A stretch of 64,000 nt of DNA from Mesaphorura yosii (GCA_009869945.1 WIXG01000203.1:1-64000), one strand, 5' to 3'. Shown: positions 1-15,365, numbered from the stretch's first letter. A program made the numbers and translations. The notes: generated by a model from the letters alone, not told the origin.

Positions 1-3000
1 GGCCAGGCAGGCAGGAATTATAATTTATATTTTAATAAAGCGAGTTCAAAGAGGCAGGGGCTGGCCTGGCCGCATAAATAAAAAATTGACAGAAGGCTCG
101 AATTCCTGAAATTTGGCACAGCACAAGCGAAAAGCTGCTAAAGCGATTTTCCTTTCATCCCGATAATGAAGTGTTGGAATTATTAAAATATGAGCCACAA
201 CCACGGCACAGCCACGGCCACGTTGAGCGTTTAGCGAAGCATGTTATTATATTTTCATATTAATCTCCGTGCCGTGCTTTGCCGGGCTCGGGACCACATG
301 GAGCGAGTCTGCAGGAAAATAAAGTAAACCACATTACAATTACAAGACGAGTACCAGAAAACTTGTTCATGCCACGGCGAGCCTGGCGTGGTGTGGCGTT
401 ATCAAAGCAATTTAAAAACACACAATTCACGATTCACAACTTTCATCCTGTCCGTTCGAAAATCCGTTTCATATTGTTTCGGTTTAATTATCCCGACTAT
501 CCGTGATTAGAAAATTTGTTGCTTCTTCTTTGACATCTTGCGTGGACGTAGAATTCAGTTTCTGTCCGTAATAACAATAATTTTGAGCCTGTCAAAGCCA
601 AATTTGAATTTTTTTTCGTCGATTTTCGAGCCAATTCGCGCGCGAATCACGATTGGCGATTTTTTCAAATATAGCGTGGGTAGTTGAATTCGATCTTCTT
701 GAATAAAAAGTGACATTAATTTGCTGTATGTGCACTGCACTTGTTTAGCAAAACAAAGGCGCACGAAAAAATAAAAGCCCACCTGCTTAATTCAGTGTAG
801 CACCAGCGCGCACGAGAGCACATTCTAATTTCTAAATTTGTAAACGGGGCACTTAATTTGGCACTCGTCTCGTCCTAATTCTGACACGACACGGCGTAGC
901 ATGGCGCGAGTGTGACGTGAATACGTGAATGATTGACGGGATTCGTTCTGAGTACGCGCACGTGGAGCGGACGTGGACGAGAAATTATTTCACTTCAAGA
1001 AAAACGAGAGAACTGCCGTGCCCATGCCCGTGCGCGTTTCTGCGAAAACAAAAGGCACGCTCAACAATTGCAGACAAAACTGAAAAATCATTTTCATTTT
1101 TTGTCTATACACGGAGAAGTGCGCGGCGCGCAGTCGAATAATTTTCGACTTTTCGGAGCAACATTGCACTAAACACTGAATTAATTCCACATTCAAACAT
1201 TGCAGGTGGATTTCCATTCATTAAATTCAATTATTGCGTGTTTATGCAAATATCCTTTGATTATGTCTTTGCTTGTTTGCAGTTTGATTTTATCAGTGCC
1301 TGGATTTCTCGATTTCTGAGCCTGCCTGATTATTACGATTCTCCGCCGAGCCGATCGGGCTCAGGAACGTCCAGAAAACCAGATTTTGTTGTTTTTCACA
1401 CATTCATAGGACAGACAAAATCCGCATTCTTTGGCAAATGGGTGAATGAGTTCAATGGGAGCGACGAGCGACTTCGACTTGATTTAAAGTGGACATGAAA
1501 TATGACCATGAGGCGGCTCATAAATATCTCGCGAACGCATACAAATGCAAATATTCACGAAAACGAACTCCCCAGCCATCGAGCCGACTTGCCTACAAAC
1601 TAATTTTGACTCCCCGTGATTCATTCGTTTTAAAATGCTTTCAAATTTATGGTCAACTCGCTCGCCATGAGTCAGGCTTCATATTTCGCATTTCGCATTT
1701 CACAAATAGCACAGACACGACACGGCGCAGTCATAAAAATTGAAGATGAGGCCGGGTAGAGATCTGTAGCACCATGGGAGGCCGAATTTTGTCCACGTCC
1801 ATTGAAATTATTTATTAGGACGAGTTTAAGCACAGTTTAAGCGGCTCGCAGCGCAGCAAAGTGCTAGCCGAAATTTGCATGTGGCCTGAAATTGAGCCGG
1901 CCATGCCACAGCGAGATCTAACATAAAAATTCCACAGAAAGTGTGCAACGTGCAGAAGATGATAGCTCTGAAACAAATTGAATTCGAAAGGACCCAATTA
2001 CTAAATCATCTTGCATAAAGCTCAAAAATCAAATTTCTTGGTGCTCGTGTTCGAAATTCGTGTGCTTTGCTTTTCGTGTAATCGCTGGGATCATATTTCA
2101 CAAACCACAAAACACATGTAATGTTTTCCTGCACTCGACGACTCTTGTTCTCGGTACAAAATCATGCACGTAATTGATGTACTCGATTAGCATGGCCACG
2201 TTCGCTTCACGCAGGCGCATCAACAATCAACACTGACGCAGAAATCGTGAGAAGAAATCCAATTTTATTTTCATTTTCGCGAGTGATGTTATAAATTTCG
2301 TCGACATCGAATCGAGTTTTGGGACGTTTCTCTTTACACTCGTCATATTTCTTGTGCCCGCTCGTAAACTAATGCCTGCTGACTGCGTTTTATTATTTGC
2401 GAGCCAACAAATAAGTTGTTAACAACATTAAAGAGCATTTATTCAAATTAAACGATTGTTACTCGAGTCGCTTTATTTTTCTGCTTGTTGCAGTCAAAGT
2501 TCTTTGACGAAATTTTAATATACAATTTGCTAGGCTTCATTAACTTTGGCTGCAGTTGTTGAATTTTTGCAGGTGCAGCCGCAGTAAATCTGCAAATGCG
2601 TTGTTCTCGTTCTGGTTTTCATTCATAGCGAGAAAAATCCAAAAATTTGCAATTGGTTCAATTTTATAATTACTCTCGGCTAGATTTGGCTCCACTTTCC
2701 AAATAATTGCTGCTCGAGGCTTCCTGCTCGAATGCACGACATAATTTCGCGCTATTCGCCATTGTGAATTGCGAACATTTGCAAATTACCCCATTTGAAA
2801 GCGACCAGGTCGGTCGCGCCGTGTCGGCGTGTCGGCGTGTCGTGCGAAGTCGTACGGTGACGTTTCGAAAGTTGTTTGTCAGTCTCGTTTCGCATTCACA
2901 CTCGTGTGCTCTTCTCACGTAATTAATCGTTCCGTCGCAAATAGAGATCGTTATCAGTGAATTTGGCGCATGCGCATAATTTTGGCAATGCAATGCAGGC

Positions 3001-6000
3001 GTGTGTAGTAATCTGAGATCAGGGCAAAAGCAAAATGTGGATTGCGGACTGGTTTGGTTTCGAGGTTCGACCAAATCAAGCAAAGCAAATCTCAAATTAC
3101 CACACGCCTCGCCAGGAAAAAGCGAACAAGCAAAATTTGCCAGAGATTCTTTTATTCTGCAAAAGAATGTCGTATTTGCTGTTCGCATTTGTTTTGATGA
3201 TCTGATAACCAGGCCAGACTCGAGAACAATGGACACATGTAAATGAATCGCATCGCAATCGCGATCAAAAATGGTCATCGTAATGTAAACACGAATTCGT
3301 TACAAATAACAAAGCGGAGCCAAAAGAGACAAAACAATGTGCTCATTATCCTTGGACAATTACCAGCCAAGTTACAAATTCATAGCACAAGTAAACTAGA
3401 ATTCGAGTCGAGACGAATTTGAGTCTCTTCTCGGTAATTTATCGCCGAAATTTCGAGTCGGGCCAAAATAACGGGCAGAGTCCATTTTTTGTCGCAAAAC
3501 TAAAAGGCTGACGTAATTTATGCGTGTAGTGTAAAGTTGTCAACATGCACACACACAACCAAATGCAAAACGTTCGATTGATTAAAATCTTGTGATTCTT
3601 GTGTCTTTGTCAGGCAGCCACCGAACTCGAATTATACAGGTGGGCAGCAAACAAACAGCAAGTTTTTATGACCACGCGCCATGCACACAACAATGAGACT
3701 TTTCACCAGAGTTTTGGTTACATACGTGTTGCATTCGTTGTGTTGTAATAATTTACATTCCAGTGACCTTTGCAGTACATTTGAATGAAATCCGGCTTCG
3801 CCGGCCGAGTTTTTATGTCCTCGTCCCGTCTTGTCTTTGCTGTTTCTTTTGTCCAAGTTGTCAACACGCAGATTTTACGGTTTAATAAATGTCAAAATCG
3901 TTTAGGCAGCGATTTCATCAGCTCAGTGCAGCAATCAGCAAAGAAAAGAGATGGCGAAAACGATTGTTAGTCAGTTTTTCAGCTTTGAAGGGGAAACTTT
4001 CATACAAATTCTCAATACAGCCACAATTTGGGTCCACCGTCGAAGTATAAGCCCGTCAAATTTAAGGTAATTATCAATTCAAAACTCAAGAGTAAGCTTT
4101 TCTTAGAACAAGATTTAAATAAGCTATAATTAAATATGGAGCAAGAGTCGCACTCGCACTCAGTCGATTTTATCGCCATAAATCGCATAGTGCAGATCTC
4201 AAGTTAAGAAATCAGTCCATAAAAAGTCATGCTGTTGCGGTCTGCGGTGCTCTGCAATCTGTAATTTTGGTTCATAATTGCGTAAAGTCTGGTCATTTCC
4301 TTTGATTAATTCAACAGCACGGCACAGCACTTTAAATTCTAATTCTCATCCAATTCTAAGCATTTGTCTTTGCGTCTTTTTCGAGTCGTGGCTCACTCGA
4401 CTCGTGAATTCATTTTCTTTTCGTTCGTGTTTGAGTTCCTGGTATAATTTTAATGAGCACTTTAGATTTGTATTCTATATTTGGCGATAATGCGCTTGCT
4501 CTTCTTGGTGATGATTGCTTTGCTATTGCGAGTCGCGTACATAAGACGATTGTAATCACATTTTCCTTTGACGTGACGCGTTTGCCTTCCTTTGCGCCGA
4601 GCCGAGTTCGAACTCGTCTCCTTATTTGGTAGGCGCAGGCCCGCGCAGGGAAATTGAGGTTAAGAAACTTTACTGCAGTGCTACGATTGTGATTACTCCG
4701 TAATTGTAATAAATTGTAACTGTAATCGTAGCCGTAGTCGTAATTTAATGCGTTGAGATGCGATGCAATGAATAAATGAATGCATTTGGCGTTTAAACTA
4801 GAATAAATTGAATTTTCATTTCTCAGGAATTATCCTACGCGTAGTTTAATTTAAACATGATTTATTAGTTCATTGCGCAGTGGGAGCTGGGAACCTTTGC
4901 TTAGCTTAGCTCGTCCTGGCTTGCCTCTCAATTTTTTGCTCTGCTCGTCTGCGTTTGTGGTGCTTTGATAGATGATGAATTCTTCTCATTTTCATTTTCA
5001 AGCCTCAAAGCGCTTCGAGCGCGCAAGCACAGGCAGGCAATGCCAAAAGTCCAATTAAGCTCGTCACTGTCGAGTATTTCTTCGGTTTGGCTTGCTTGCG
5101 AATTTCAATTTCAGGCAAAAAGCGAGCCCAAAACACACAAAATTGCAATATAAATGTAAATCATCTCAAAATCCTTTCCTCCGTCGCCTCGCTGCTTTAA
5201 AACTCGAACCTTTGCTTGACGCTTTTTAATTAATTTCGCGTTTCAGCCTCTTTTCCTTATGTGCATTTGGTTTTCGAGATGACTTTGCATTTCGCATTTC
5301 GCGATTCGAGATTGAAACCGGCGTGACTCGGCGCGGCGGACCACTTCGACGATTTTAACTGGATCAAATCGCACACAAAGGCCGGCCTGGTCTACGTGAT
5401 AGGCGGCCGCGCACTGCGATTTTCTGGTGCATTGCCACCGCCCCACCAGCACGAACTCGCTCAGAGCGTGAGAGCGAGCATTATAACAATTGATATTTGA
5501 TGATATGAAAAATTTACTGTAGCAAGTCTCGTCTGTCTCGTGCCGTCGTGCCACGTCTGCGTGCGTGCTAAATTTCTTGCTGCCGAGAGCCAAGCCGAGA
5601 TTCGAGCCTCCTCCCTCCGCGCCTCGTATCACATCGTTTATCAGTCAATCCTACTTTTTGTGCTGTTAACTTGTTGTGCACACAAAATCTTGCCGCAGTG
5701 TTCTGCACTGCATTATTTATTGTTGTTGCACGTCAAGGCTGCTAAACAGATTTTCAATTTTTAACTTGGCAAATGGCAAATTTCGAAACAGCAAGACACC
5801 GATGCTTTTTGACTGGCGAACGACCGACCGGGCAAAATTTGCATACGAGCGATTTACACGTCGTACACGCGCACACGCACGCACGCACCGCGAAATGCGA
5901 AATTCGAAATACCAGCGCGAACTGCGAAATGCAAAATGAATGAGAATTCTTCAAAGCAGTGGCAGTTGTGGCACTGTAAAATTCACAATTCACAATTTGC

Positions 6001-8500
6001 ACCGTGATTGATTGGATGGATGGCCGAGTACAATGCCTCTGCGTTGCACGAGTTTATCGTGCAGCGTATCGCGATCGCCTGACGGATCTCGTCAGGCTCA
6101 TCACCCGCAACAATTAAGAATTCGAAATTCAAATTCGTAAAAGTCATGATAAAATATTTGGCAGCGTCGTGCAACAATGGGCAATGGCCACAATGGCCTG
6201 ACCGGCTACAAAAACAGTAATTATAATGTCCAGACCAGACCAGGCCTGGCCCAGATTGAGTAATTAATTAGAAAGGAATGCTGATCACATAATCATTAAG
6301 CAGTCCATGGCGAAATGGAAATTCAATATCGCGCCCGAGCGTTGTAAGCTGCGCGGAGCGTCGACGGCACGGATTCAATGTCAAAGACTCGGCGCTGCGT
6401 TCGTTCATTATTATTCGGACAAACGAGTAATATTTCACTCGCCAAGCAGAATGCAAAGCCAACGCGGAATGTAGAATATTGGCGCAATAAATTACATTAA
6501 ATTGGAATTTTAAGTGCGCATGCCATTTCTGATTTAAAATTATTTTATTTTATTGGGCGTCCGACCGCATGCTGAGTCGCGTCGTATGCAAAATTCCGTC
6601 CGTACTTCCTTCAAGAGCTCGCTACGCTGTTAATTGAAAATCTCGCATCTTGTGTCAGCGTCTTCGTCTTCGTACACGGCCAGAATCCAATTTGGGCTTT
6701 ATCAATAAATATTCGTGCGTATTTCAGTTTTATGCGTGTAAATGTAAACGCTTAAACACGTTGTGAAGTTTATTATTTGTCAATTACGATTATAATTTAC
6801 GACAGCAGCGCACCAGCGTAGAGCAGAGCGTAGCAAAGATTTCACGCCTACTACACAAATTCACAACAATGTTTCAGAATTCAGCATTCAGCACGGCAAC
6901 AATGCAAGGAAGAAAGTTCATCATTCTCTGGCTTTGTTGCTTTGCTTTGCTTTGCATTGTTGCTGTTGTGTAATGCAAAAATGCAATGGCCAGACGGACG
7001 CGGACTATTAATAGTCGGTCGAGTCGAGTCGTCCGTGTCCTGCAATAACAAAGATTTATTTTGAAACATTGTAATGAGTTTTTTATCCTCGGAGAGGAGA
7101 AGACGACGAGAACGAGAAAGTGCATAAAAATAAACTAGCTCGAGAACGCTGCGTTTGCGAGTGAGAATTTGTTGCGAGATCATAAATTCTTGCCATAAAT
7201 AATAACTTTAATATTCTCAGCTTTGTACTCATTGTTGTACGAGTACGTTGCAGATTCGATGAGGGACGGATGCGAACAGGAACCACAGCAGTCCACAAAT
7301 TACGGCCGAGCCAGCAAGTGAAATAAGCATGCACTTTTGTATTTACACGCCTTGTTAACTCGAAGCATGTACAATGTTTGTGTTCTGTTCTGACCCCACA
7401 AGTCTATTAAAATAAAGCTGCCCAGCCGGATTTTTCTCACCGTCGCATCGTCGTCGAGTTTCTTTTCTTTTCGCGTCCGGCCGGGTTCGGCGGTGAGTTT
7501 ATAATTTTTGTCATTGCAATCGCAATCGCGACTTCACATTTTCATGCGAGTTTCGGCTTTGGGAGTGGGTTCATAAATCTTTTGCCCCGCACCGCTCTGA
7601 ACTGGATTTTATCGCCCGGGTTCGCTTGTTTAATGTCCTCATCCGCGCTCTGGTTTCTTTCTCGCTTCTGGATCGGCCTCTGCTACAGTTTATGCTATAA
7701 AATTATTGTAGCAATGCATTAAACTAATAAAAATCTGGTTTTATCCGTTTTATGGCTTTGGCCCTCCTTTCGCATGATTTCCAATCGGGGAGACAGCTTA
7801 ACTTTTATTCAAGCAAGGACATAAAATGCTTATAAAAAGAAAGAATAAACGGAATCTCAGCAAACAGACTAAATTTTAGAGCAAGCGCAAGCAAGCAATC
7901 TAAAAATTCCCATACAAAACATACGTACATTAATTCAAGTAATTCAACAAAATTCGGGATCATAAAAGAAAATTTTTGTATTTTACATTTCACGTTGAGT
8001 TTGCGTTTGCGTTTTCAGTGTCAACGGACGACTTGGATTATTTACTGAGAAAAACACGCCACACGATGCAGTGCAGTGCGGAAAGGCGGAAGTGGTCAAC
8101 GAGAATTCAGATTCAGATTCAGAATTGTGTATCATTTCATTTCATTTCTTTCATCAAATCTTCTGCTGGTCTGCTCTGTTACGGATTATGAATTGCCATT
8201 TCCTTTTACGCTCGACTCCGTGTCGAGACGAGACAGAGACGCTGAGAGCGCAATTCACGTGTCCGCGTCCGGAACAACAATTTGAAAATTTGTTGGACGC
8301 ACTCCCGCTGCTGCGTGCCTGGGATAATAAATGTGAGCGATATTTCAATGCGAGTTAAATTCGTATCGTAAATCGTATTAAGTATTTGTACTACCATTAA
8401 TTTTGAAGGTAAACTATTTCAAGCTTTCGTCGTCGCCTTGCCTTGCCGTGAATTATGAATTTTGGTTTCACGGTTCGGCAATTGCATGAGAATCGTCATT
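1..8500. other. Gene-free, simple-repeat-rich DNA
   Basis: No supportable gene is seen. The region has alternating AT-rich and CpG-containing words and short tandem units: GCAG at 5-14, a CACG run near 5869-5889, (TTTGC)3 at 6941-6955 and (ATTCAG)3 at 8105-8122. The longest non-receptor open frame of the window (2670-3278, minus, 202 codons) is here but its product is not recognisable. Confidence 0.6.
2670..3278 (-). other. Unrecognised 202-codon open reading frame, probably chance
   Basis: The frame starts with ATG and is rich in Arg, Ser, Thr, Asn and Cys. I see no domain, signal peptide or membrane segment, and no supporting context. Its length is somewhat above chance expectation for this base composition, but the opposite strand is also open over part of it, pointing to a local shortage of stop words rather than coding. 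Confidence 0.08.
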
Positions 8501-8535
8501 ACATCTTGAGTAGTTGAGCCCAAGTTCATTCGTCT

Positions 8536-8553
8536 TTCGAATTCGAATTCGAA
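8536..8553. repeat. Palindromic TTCGAA tandem, 18 bp
   Basis: The sequence TTCGAATTCGAATTCGAA is a tandem of the unit TTCGAA and is also its own reverse complement. Related TTCGAATTCGAA-type words recur near 19796, 30675 and 34013. Confidence 0.8.
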
Positions 8554-11500
8554 TTTATTTCATTTTAATGAATCGAATCACCTTCGCTTCTCGTTCGCGT
8601 TGTCGTTTGTTGATGCTGACGTTAATTAGCATTGAATGACTGACGCATTTGGCATTTGGCACAATGTCAGTGTGCTCGTGTCCGTGTCTCGTGTTTATCT
8701 GCTCTGATCTGCCAATTGCGAATCACGCATGTATTTATTACCGCGCTAAGCAAAGCAAAGGCAATGAGTCTGCATTAATTTCCTGTCTCGTCAAATTCTT
8801 GTGTGCATTCTGCTTGTTGTCAGCCCGAATCTCTAATCTCGAGTCTGTCGTCTGTCACCCACCCATCATCAAATTTGTAGCACAGCGCAGCTCAGCGCGT
8901 TGACAAATTGTAATTGGCATTGATAGCTCGACATTTTCACAAGTTGCAAGTCGTAATTCGCAAAAGCAAGGCCGATTACCATTTTAGCAACACAACAACG
9001 CAATGTGAAAGGTGAATCATTTGTGAAGGGTGCGTTCTTGAGCAGAGCGTCTTTATTATCAAATTTGTCAACGTCTCGTCGAAATATTGCTCCTCTGAGT
9101 ACCTCATAAACTCATAATTCAGGTGAGATACAGATCCTTCAAGCCACGTCTTCCTTTTTAGCGGCATCGATGTGGTTTGAAGGCCGTGCCGTGCCGTAGC
9201 GTAGCGAAGAAATCTTGTGTCACAATTTTGAGAAATGCACCGCGCTCCACGCTGGCTGGCGGGATCAAAATGTCAAGTCAAGATCAAAGACGAAGACGAA
9301 CAGAAGAGAAGATGATGAAGATGATGAGATTCTGGATGACAGATACAAAAAGCAAGAATAAAGAACGCAGGCAGAATTTCTTTCGTGTGACAAACATTTC
9401 TCATCGTTCATCGCATCGCTCGCAATCTAAAATCTAAATCTGTGCTTTACTCTTATTTCATCTTTCATCCGACAATTTGTATTTCGTGTTATGAATTGGT
9501 AATACAATAACTTACCCTTTCCGGACTTGTCCAGTGCCTTATTAAACTTATTACGTATGTATGTCACACATTTACTGGCATCCCCTTAAAGGACGTCTTC
9601 ATCTTCAGCTCATCTGGCCTCTGCTTTTTGTCGGCGAATCCGTCTGCCTTGAACGAACCCGATGAAATATGACGGTGCTCCGTGCTCGACGGAGCTATAA
9701 ATATGAATATCAAATAAATGCGTCAAGAAATATGAGGATGATGATTTCAAAATTCAACTTCAACCTGTTCCTTTGCTTTTGCCCTGCACTGCCTAATTTA
9801 CTATTACGATTCTTTTCCAGCAGGAATTTGAACATTATGCTCGTTGAAAGCAGGCAGGAAGGTTCAGGAAGGGCTGGAGACGCATGGAAAATGAAACAGC
9901 AAGAAGTCAAAAGTCATTCAGTCATCGTAAAAATGTCAGCCTCGAGATGAAATGATGAGCCCGACCGTAATATTAATGTGCTAATGTGACTTTTTATTGT
10001 AATGCTCCTGCTTTTCAATGGTTTTCCATGAATTTCAAAGTTACTATGATGAAGTGAAGGAATTTCCAGCTTCCTCTTCATTCTCCATGCCTGTCCTGAA
10101 TTTTACGTGGAATGGAATGCAGAGCAAGAAAGCAAGAAGACGATGGCTTTATATAAAATATGTAACGACCAGCGCGGACTTAAATGGACAAATGTATATC
10201 AAATGCAGGCACAGGCACTAAGTCGTCCTAAAAATCTTCACATTTTTCAATCTTGACGAGGAACGAGCAGAGCAATCTTTATGGCTCTTCTTAATTAAAA
10301 AGCTTGCGAAGCAGAGAAATAAGAAAGCAAAGAATTCCGGTTCGGGTGGTTGAAAAGGCGGACGTGTAAGCGCAGTGACAAAATGACGTCAGCAAAAATG
10401 CACTGTCCATCCAACAAAAGAAGGCAAATTAATATTTCGTTAAATCTGGACGAAGACGAGGACGAAGACGACGACGCTACAGATTCCGAGCCAGAGTCGA
10501 GCGTAATCGATTATTAATGTGAATTCGAATGAAAACGAGTCGAGCGAAAGAGCCAAGCCAGTCCACTGCGATTTTGCGTGCACTGCTGACTTTGAATGGG
10601 ACAAATTTAGATTTGGCCGTGTTATACAAATCTGAAATAAAATAATCACTCGCTATTGTCAAAGTCTGGCTCTTCTTGCCTCCTGCGTAACGCAATCAGA
10701 ATCTGAGCAAGAAAACGATCAGAGCAGAAAGGCAAAGAATGCTTGCCTTTGAGTAATTACACTCTTTTCAGTCGTTATAGCCAATGCGGAATCAGATTCG
10801 TAATGAGCGTGTTGGGACAGTCGGCTTCAATAAATAAAACAGGTACAAGAAGACGACAAACTATAACAGAGATTTAAAAGGAGTAAGTCAAGCGCAAGTC
10901 CTTTCACATCAAAATCAACGCAATAACGAGTCGCAGCGACGACGGGGACGAGGAAAAAGCAACAAGCAGCAAGTGGATTCCTCAAGGCTCCGTTCCTGTA
11001 ATTTATCGCGTATGGGAAGAAAGATAAATATGACCACTTCGCACGGCCAGATTTCAAACTTCATGACTCAGTCCAAGCAAACAAATAATAATTAATTTGG
11101 TCTGAAAAGTTTGTGCCGGTTTTGAAGATATTTCTTCTCAAAATAGAATTTCAGCATTTCATCACCTGAACTTCGCGAAGCCTAAAATTCTCAGAAATGA
11201 AACATTTTCAACGGCGGCCGTGAAAAAGGCAGTCAACATCACTGCAGAACATCATAATGGAAGTTCAATCAAATAATTTCTATTTAATTACTTTAAAAAA
11301 TTTACCGACAATTTATTGACCATTTTCAGGATAAAATAAATTCTAATTTCATGTTTCTCATCTCCGTACCCAACAATGCACGCTAACGAATCGCCTCGCC
11401 CAGCCAAGCAAGAGTCGCAAGACATGCTGTGCGTTGTTTACCTTGTCTTGTGACCTTTTCACTTCAAATCTCGTCCAGCAGCAGAAGATTAACGATACAG

Positions 11501-14365
11501 TGACAATAAGAACAGCAAGTACGGCCAAGCGGTTAATCCCCGCTGATCCACAATTTCCAGAATCCAGAAAGCAGCACAGAAAGTCTAGAGCACACTTCCT
11601 GCAGCGTGAAAATGCTGAAATGCAGGAAAAATTAGATTTCGAGATCAGATTGTGGCCTAGCCTGGCCTGCCGGGAATTCTGAGTCCGACTCCTGCGTCCT
11701 GCGGTGGACTCGGAGAGATAAAAATATGGTTCGAAACCTCGAAACTCGCACTCAGAATCAAGATCGAGTCAGGCAAGAGATTAATTTGTACCACGAATTT
11801 AATTCAATTCAACAGAGTTTTTTTCGCTCTTTGATTATGTGTATGACAAGTTTTTAACAATACGGCCATAATTTGAAATTATGTGAAATAGATTACGATC
11901 AAATTACGAATTACGAGAGAATTTACAGGGGCACAACAAAAAGAGGTGTGAGAATGAGGAAGACAGTTGAAGAATTTATGCTCAGCTCATAAAGCATCAT
12001 CGCTGGAGATCAGTAAAGGCAGCAAGCAAGATTTTGGCACTGACACAAACAGCAGAATCAAAATTCAAGAGTCATCCAAGAAATTAGCGTCTACATTCCT
12101 CCACACACGTCCACGGACAGGATAATGAGACGTAGCATAATAATTGTGAGTAGAAATGATCTTCTGCCCAGTCTCAGTCTTGGACTCGGAGTCGTCAAGC
12201 AAGCAGCCAGCAGCCAGCATTTGTTTAAGATTATTGTAATCATAATGATATGATAATGTCGCACGCGTGTAGCAGACTGTTTAGACTGACTGGCTGACCC
12301 CCGCCGGGGCCCTGGCTTGGCTTGCATTAAGATGGAGAAAAGTCAATTCTGTACAGCACCTCGGCTCGACAGCGCCTGGCTTGGTTTGGCTTGGCTGCTT
12401 CTTTTTACTTTTGCTTCGACTACCACCAAAATGTCAAGTCGTCTTGATCTCAAAATTCAGAAGGATTTCTTCGTCTTGCGGCCTGGCCTGTCCAAGCGTC
12501 CAACACCCCGCCGGGTCATTTTATTATTACAGAATTACAGATGAACGAGATTGAGATCCATTTGACGTGGACGGACGTGAACTCTCTTCTCTGCGCTGCG
12601 CCGTGCCACGCCACGTCTTGTCAAGCCAGAGCAGAGCCCGGACACGTTGTTATAAATTGTATTCGATAATAATTCAAAGCTGTATGTATTTTGGCCGATT
12701 AACACGAATATTAATTCTGAATTCATCGCAGTTATGTGCAATGAATTCAGAATTGGTCCGAGAATCATACCCAGGCTCTTCTTTCTTTTCTTTGCTATTC
12801 TATTCGATTCTACTTTCTACACTTCATTTGTTATTTCGACAATCGACGAGACGAATTTCGACAGCACAATGAATTATGAATTGTAAATTATAAATGAATG
12901 AGTAATGAAACAATTAATTATGTATTCATACTGACTATGGCCGGGCTCCGTGTCTGGCCGATTTTGACCAGCCAAAATTCAGTGTTTTATATCGTATCTC
13001 ATAACTTTCATGTAGAATGCCTAATTGAACTATTTGCTTGAACTTTTAGCGACGTGGATGGGCCCTCTTGACGATGCTGGCTTGATGAATGGTAAATGAT
13101 AAGCAAGCAAGCATCAATTTACTTGACGTGGAACACGGAAGCTGAATCTCAAACAATTTATTAGCTCGCACTCGAATTCTTAGTGATTCAGTGATTATTG
13201 CCCTAAGCCCTTAATAAAATGCATATAAATCAAAAGGGCAAGCCCACACAGTGAACAGGTGATTAGTGCCTTCGATAATAATTCAGATGCATGTAGTGTA
13301 AAATGTATAACAAGCCAAGGGACGAGATAAGGGCAAGAATTGATGGAGGCTCGACGCTGGCGTTGCAGCAGTGGCCGAGGTAATTCATTAATATAATTGG
13401 GAGTCATAACTCTACTTTGCTTCGTCCCGCACTCCGTACGTATTCTACGTATTTGGTAAGCCCAGTAGCCTTTAACAGCCCAGTTAACCCTTTTAGGCAT
13501 TGCGTTGACCAACCAATGATTTGCTTTGCATTTTCCTTTTGATTACAGGTTGGTAGCAGTTAAATGTGGAGATCTCCTTCCTGGCACGGTACGTCTGAGA
13601 GGATTTTATGGTAGCTAATTGTTGAAAGCTAAATTTACGAGATTACGACCGTGGAATTCCTTCGTTTGGTAAGGTTAACAGACTTAATGAGCTTATCGCA
13701 CGCAAAATGAACATTTCACAATTTACGACGAGCATTTCTCTCATTTCAGGCTGCAGCTTCTTCACTGAAGAGAAGACGAAAAGGGCGTAGTAAATTATGC
13801 ACTTAACGAGACAGCTAACGATCTCGAAGACGGACGAAGAAGGGCATTAATCAAAATCAGAACTGGAGCAGAGCAGTGCAAGTTGCACGGGAGCACGGAA
13901 GAGGCGGCCCAGCGTCAGTCTAATTGTAATTGCAAACTAAAGGTGGAAGCCACAGAAGTAATTTATTCGCTGCTGCCCCTCAGCTTCACTTCGAAGGGCT
14001 TCGTCTTCTTCAAGGAATTCAGCGTCGGAGATGAAGTTGGAGTTGGAGCAGAAATCGAACAATTAATGCAATGATAATTTCGAAATGTGGTCAAACGAGT
14101 TATGAGTTGGTGTTCGTTGGACGAATTCTACCTTGATACAATTTACTCGGCCTGTTCAATCTAGTTTGCTTAAGCGACCATAATTCAGTTCATTTCGTGA
14201 GCTAAATGAGCGATAAAAGTACGAAAAGGTTGTTTCGACTGCGCAGGGGGTTGCTCGCGCAAGTAATTCTGCGAAATGGAGCCTTGCTTGGAAATCGCAT
14301 TAAATTTTATGCGATGTGATACATTTTTTGCGTAGTTTTCTCGATCGCCGACCTGCGCCGTGCCG

Positions 14366-14382
14366 TGCCTGCCTGCCTGCCT
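14366..14382 (+). repeat. (TGCC)n microsatellite
   Basis: Four uninterrupted TGCC units plus one base. Confidence 0.85.
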
Positions 14383-15347
14383 ACCATGTAATTTAATCGC
14401 AAACAACAAACACGGACTGCCAGCGAGGGAACACGAAGAACAACTGGTTTGACATGTTGTCATGTATTATATTACACTTTATTGAGTGCTGTCGTCCTCC
14501 GTGGTCGTCTTCCGTCGATGTCCACAGCAGCGACGGCGACGACGGACGTGGTCAATCGCGAATCGCGTTTCGTGTTAATGCAAATGCGATCGGCGAGCGA
14601 TCTTTTTCTGTGAACTGTGGAATGCAAACTAATTGCAATAAATTGCTGCCTCGACTTCGTTTGCGTTTTTCCCTGAAATTGAAATTCGTATTCATTATTT
14701 TCAGCCTAAGAATTTTTTGCAGCTCTGCTCAGGATGACTTGAAATCTGATTCGAATTCTTCAGCTCATTATTTCGCTCATTCCGCTGCTAATTAACAGCG
14801 ACAGCGACAACAGCATTCAACATTCTTTAGCACCCAAAATAATTAAGTGGGATTCCAGTTCTTGAATTTTTCCAATTGCAATTGCACACCTGAACTGAGC
14901 GAAGGGGAAAAGCAAGGTAAAGAAGATTTTCAAAGATGTGGATGAGAGATTGAGTGTGAGGGTCCGCGAGTTCATTGAATCACAAAAATTACGAATTGCT
15001 ATTACAGTCGACTCGACTCCTGCTGTTACACATTTAATGGGACATTTAAGATGAAAGCAAAATGTAAAACGACCGCGAAGCCGAAGCCGCAAATGAAGAA
15101 GATTCCACAGTCTGAGTACCAGCACCAATACGAAGACGAAGATCCATAAATCTCGAGCATGAAAGCGAAATGTGAAATGCCACTTATGAAATAAAATCAT
15201 TTCAGTCATCCGAGCTGAGCCGACATATTTTAGCTTTTCACATTGCCAAAGCCATTAGGAAACCAGCATGAGCGTGAATGGAAATCTTTGTAATTACGCG
15301 AATTGCGAATACAAAACGCGAAATGCATTAATAAAGCTAAAGCGAAT

Positions 15348-15365
15348 GCAGGCAGGCAGGCAGGC
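15348..15365 (+). repeat. (GCAG)n microsatellite
   Basis: Four GCAG units plus two bases. The same family of words (GGCAGGCAGG) opens the window at 5-14. Confidence 0.85.

Noticed and set aside
4600-4640. A GTTCGAAC word resembling a tRNA B-box
   Set aside because: No matching A-box, acceptor stem or anticodon stem could be laid out around it.
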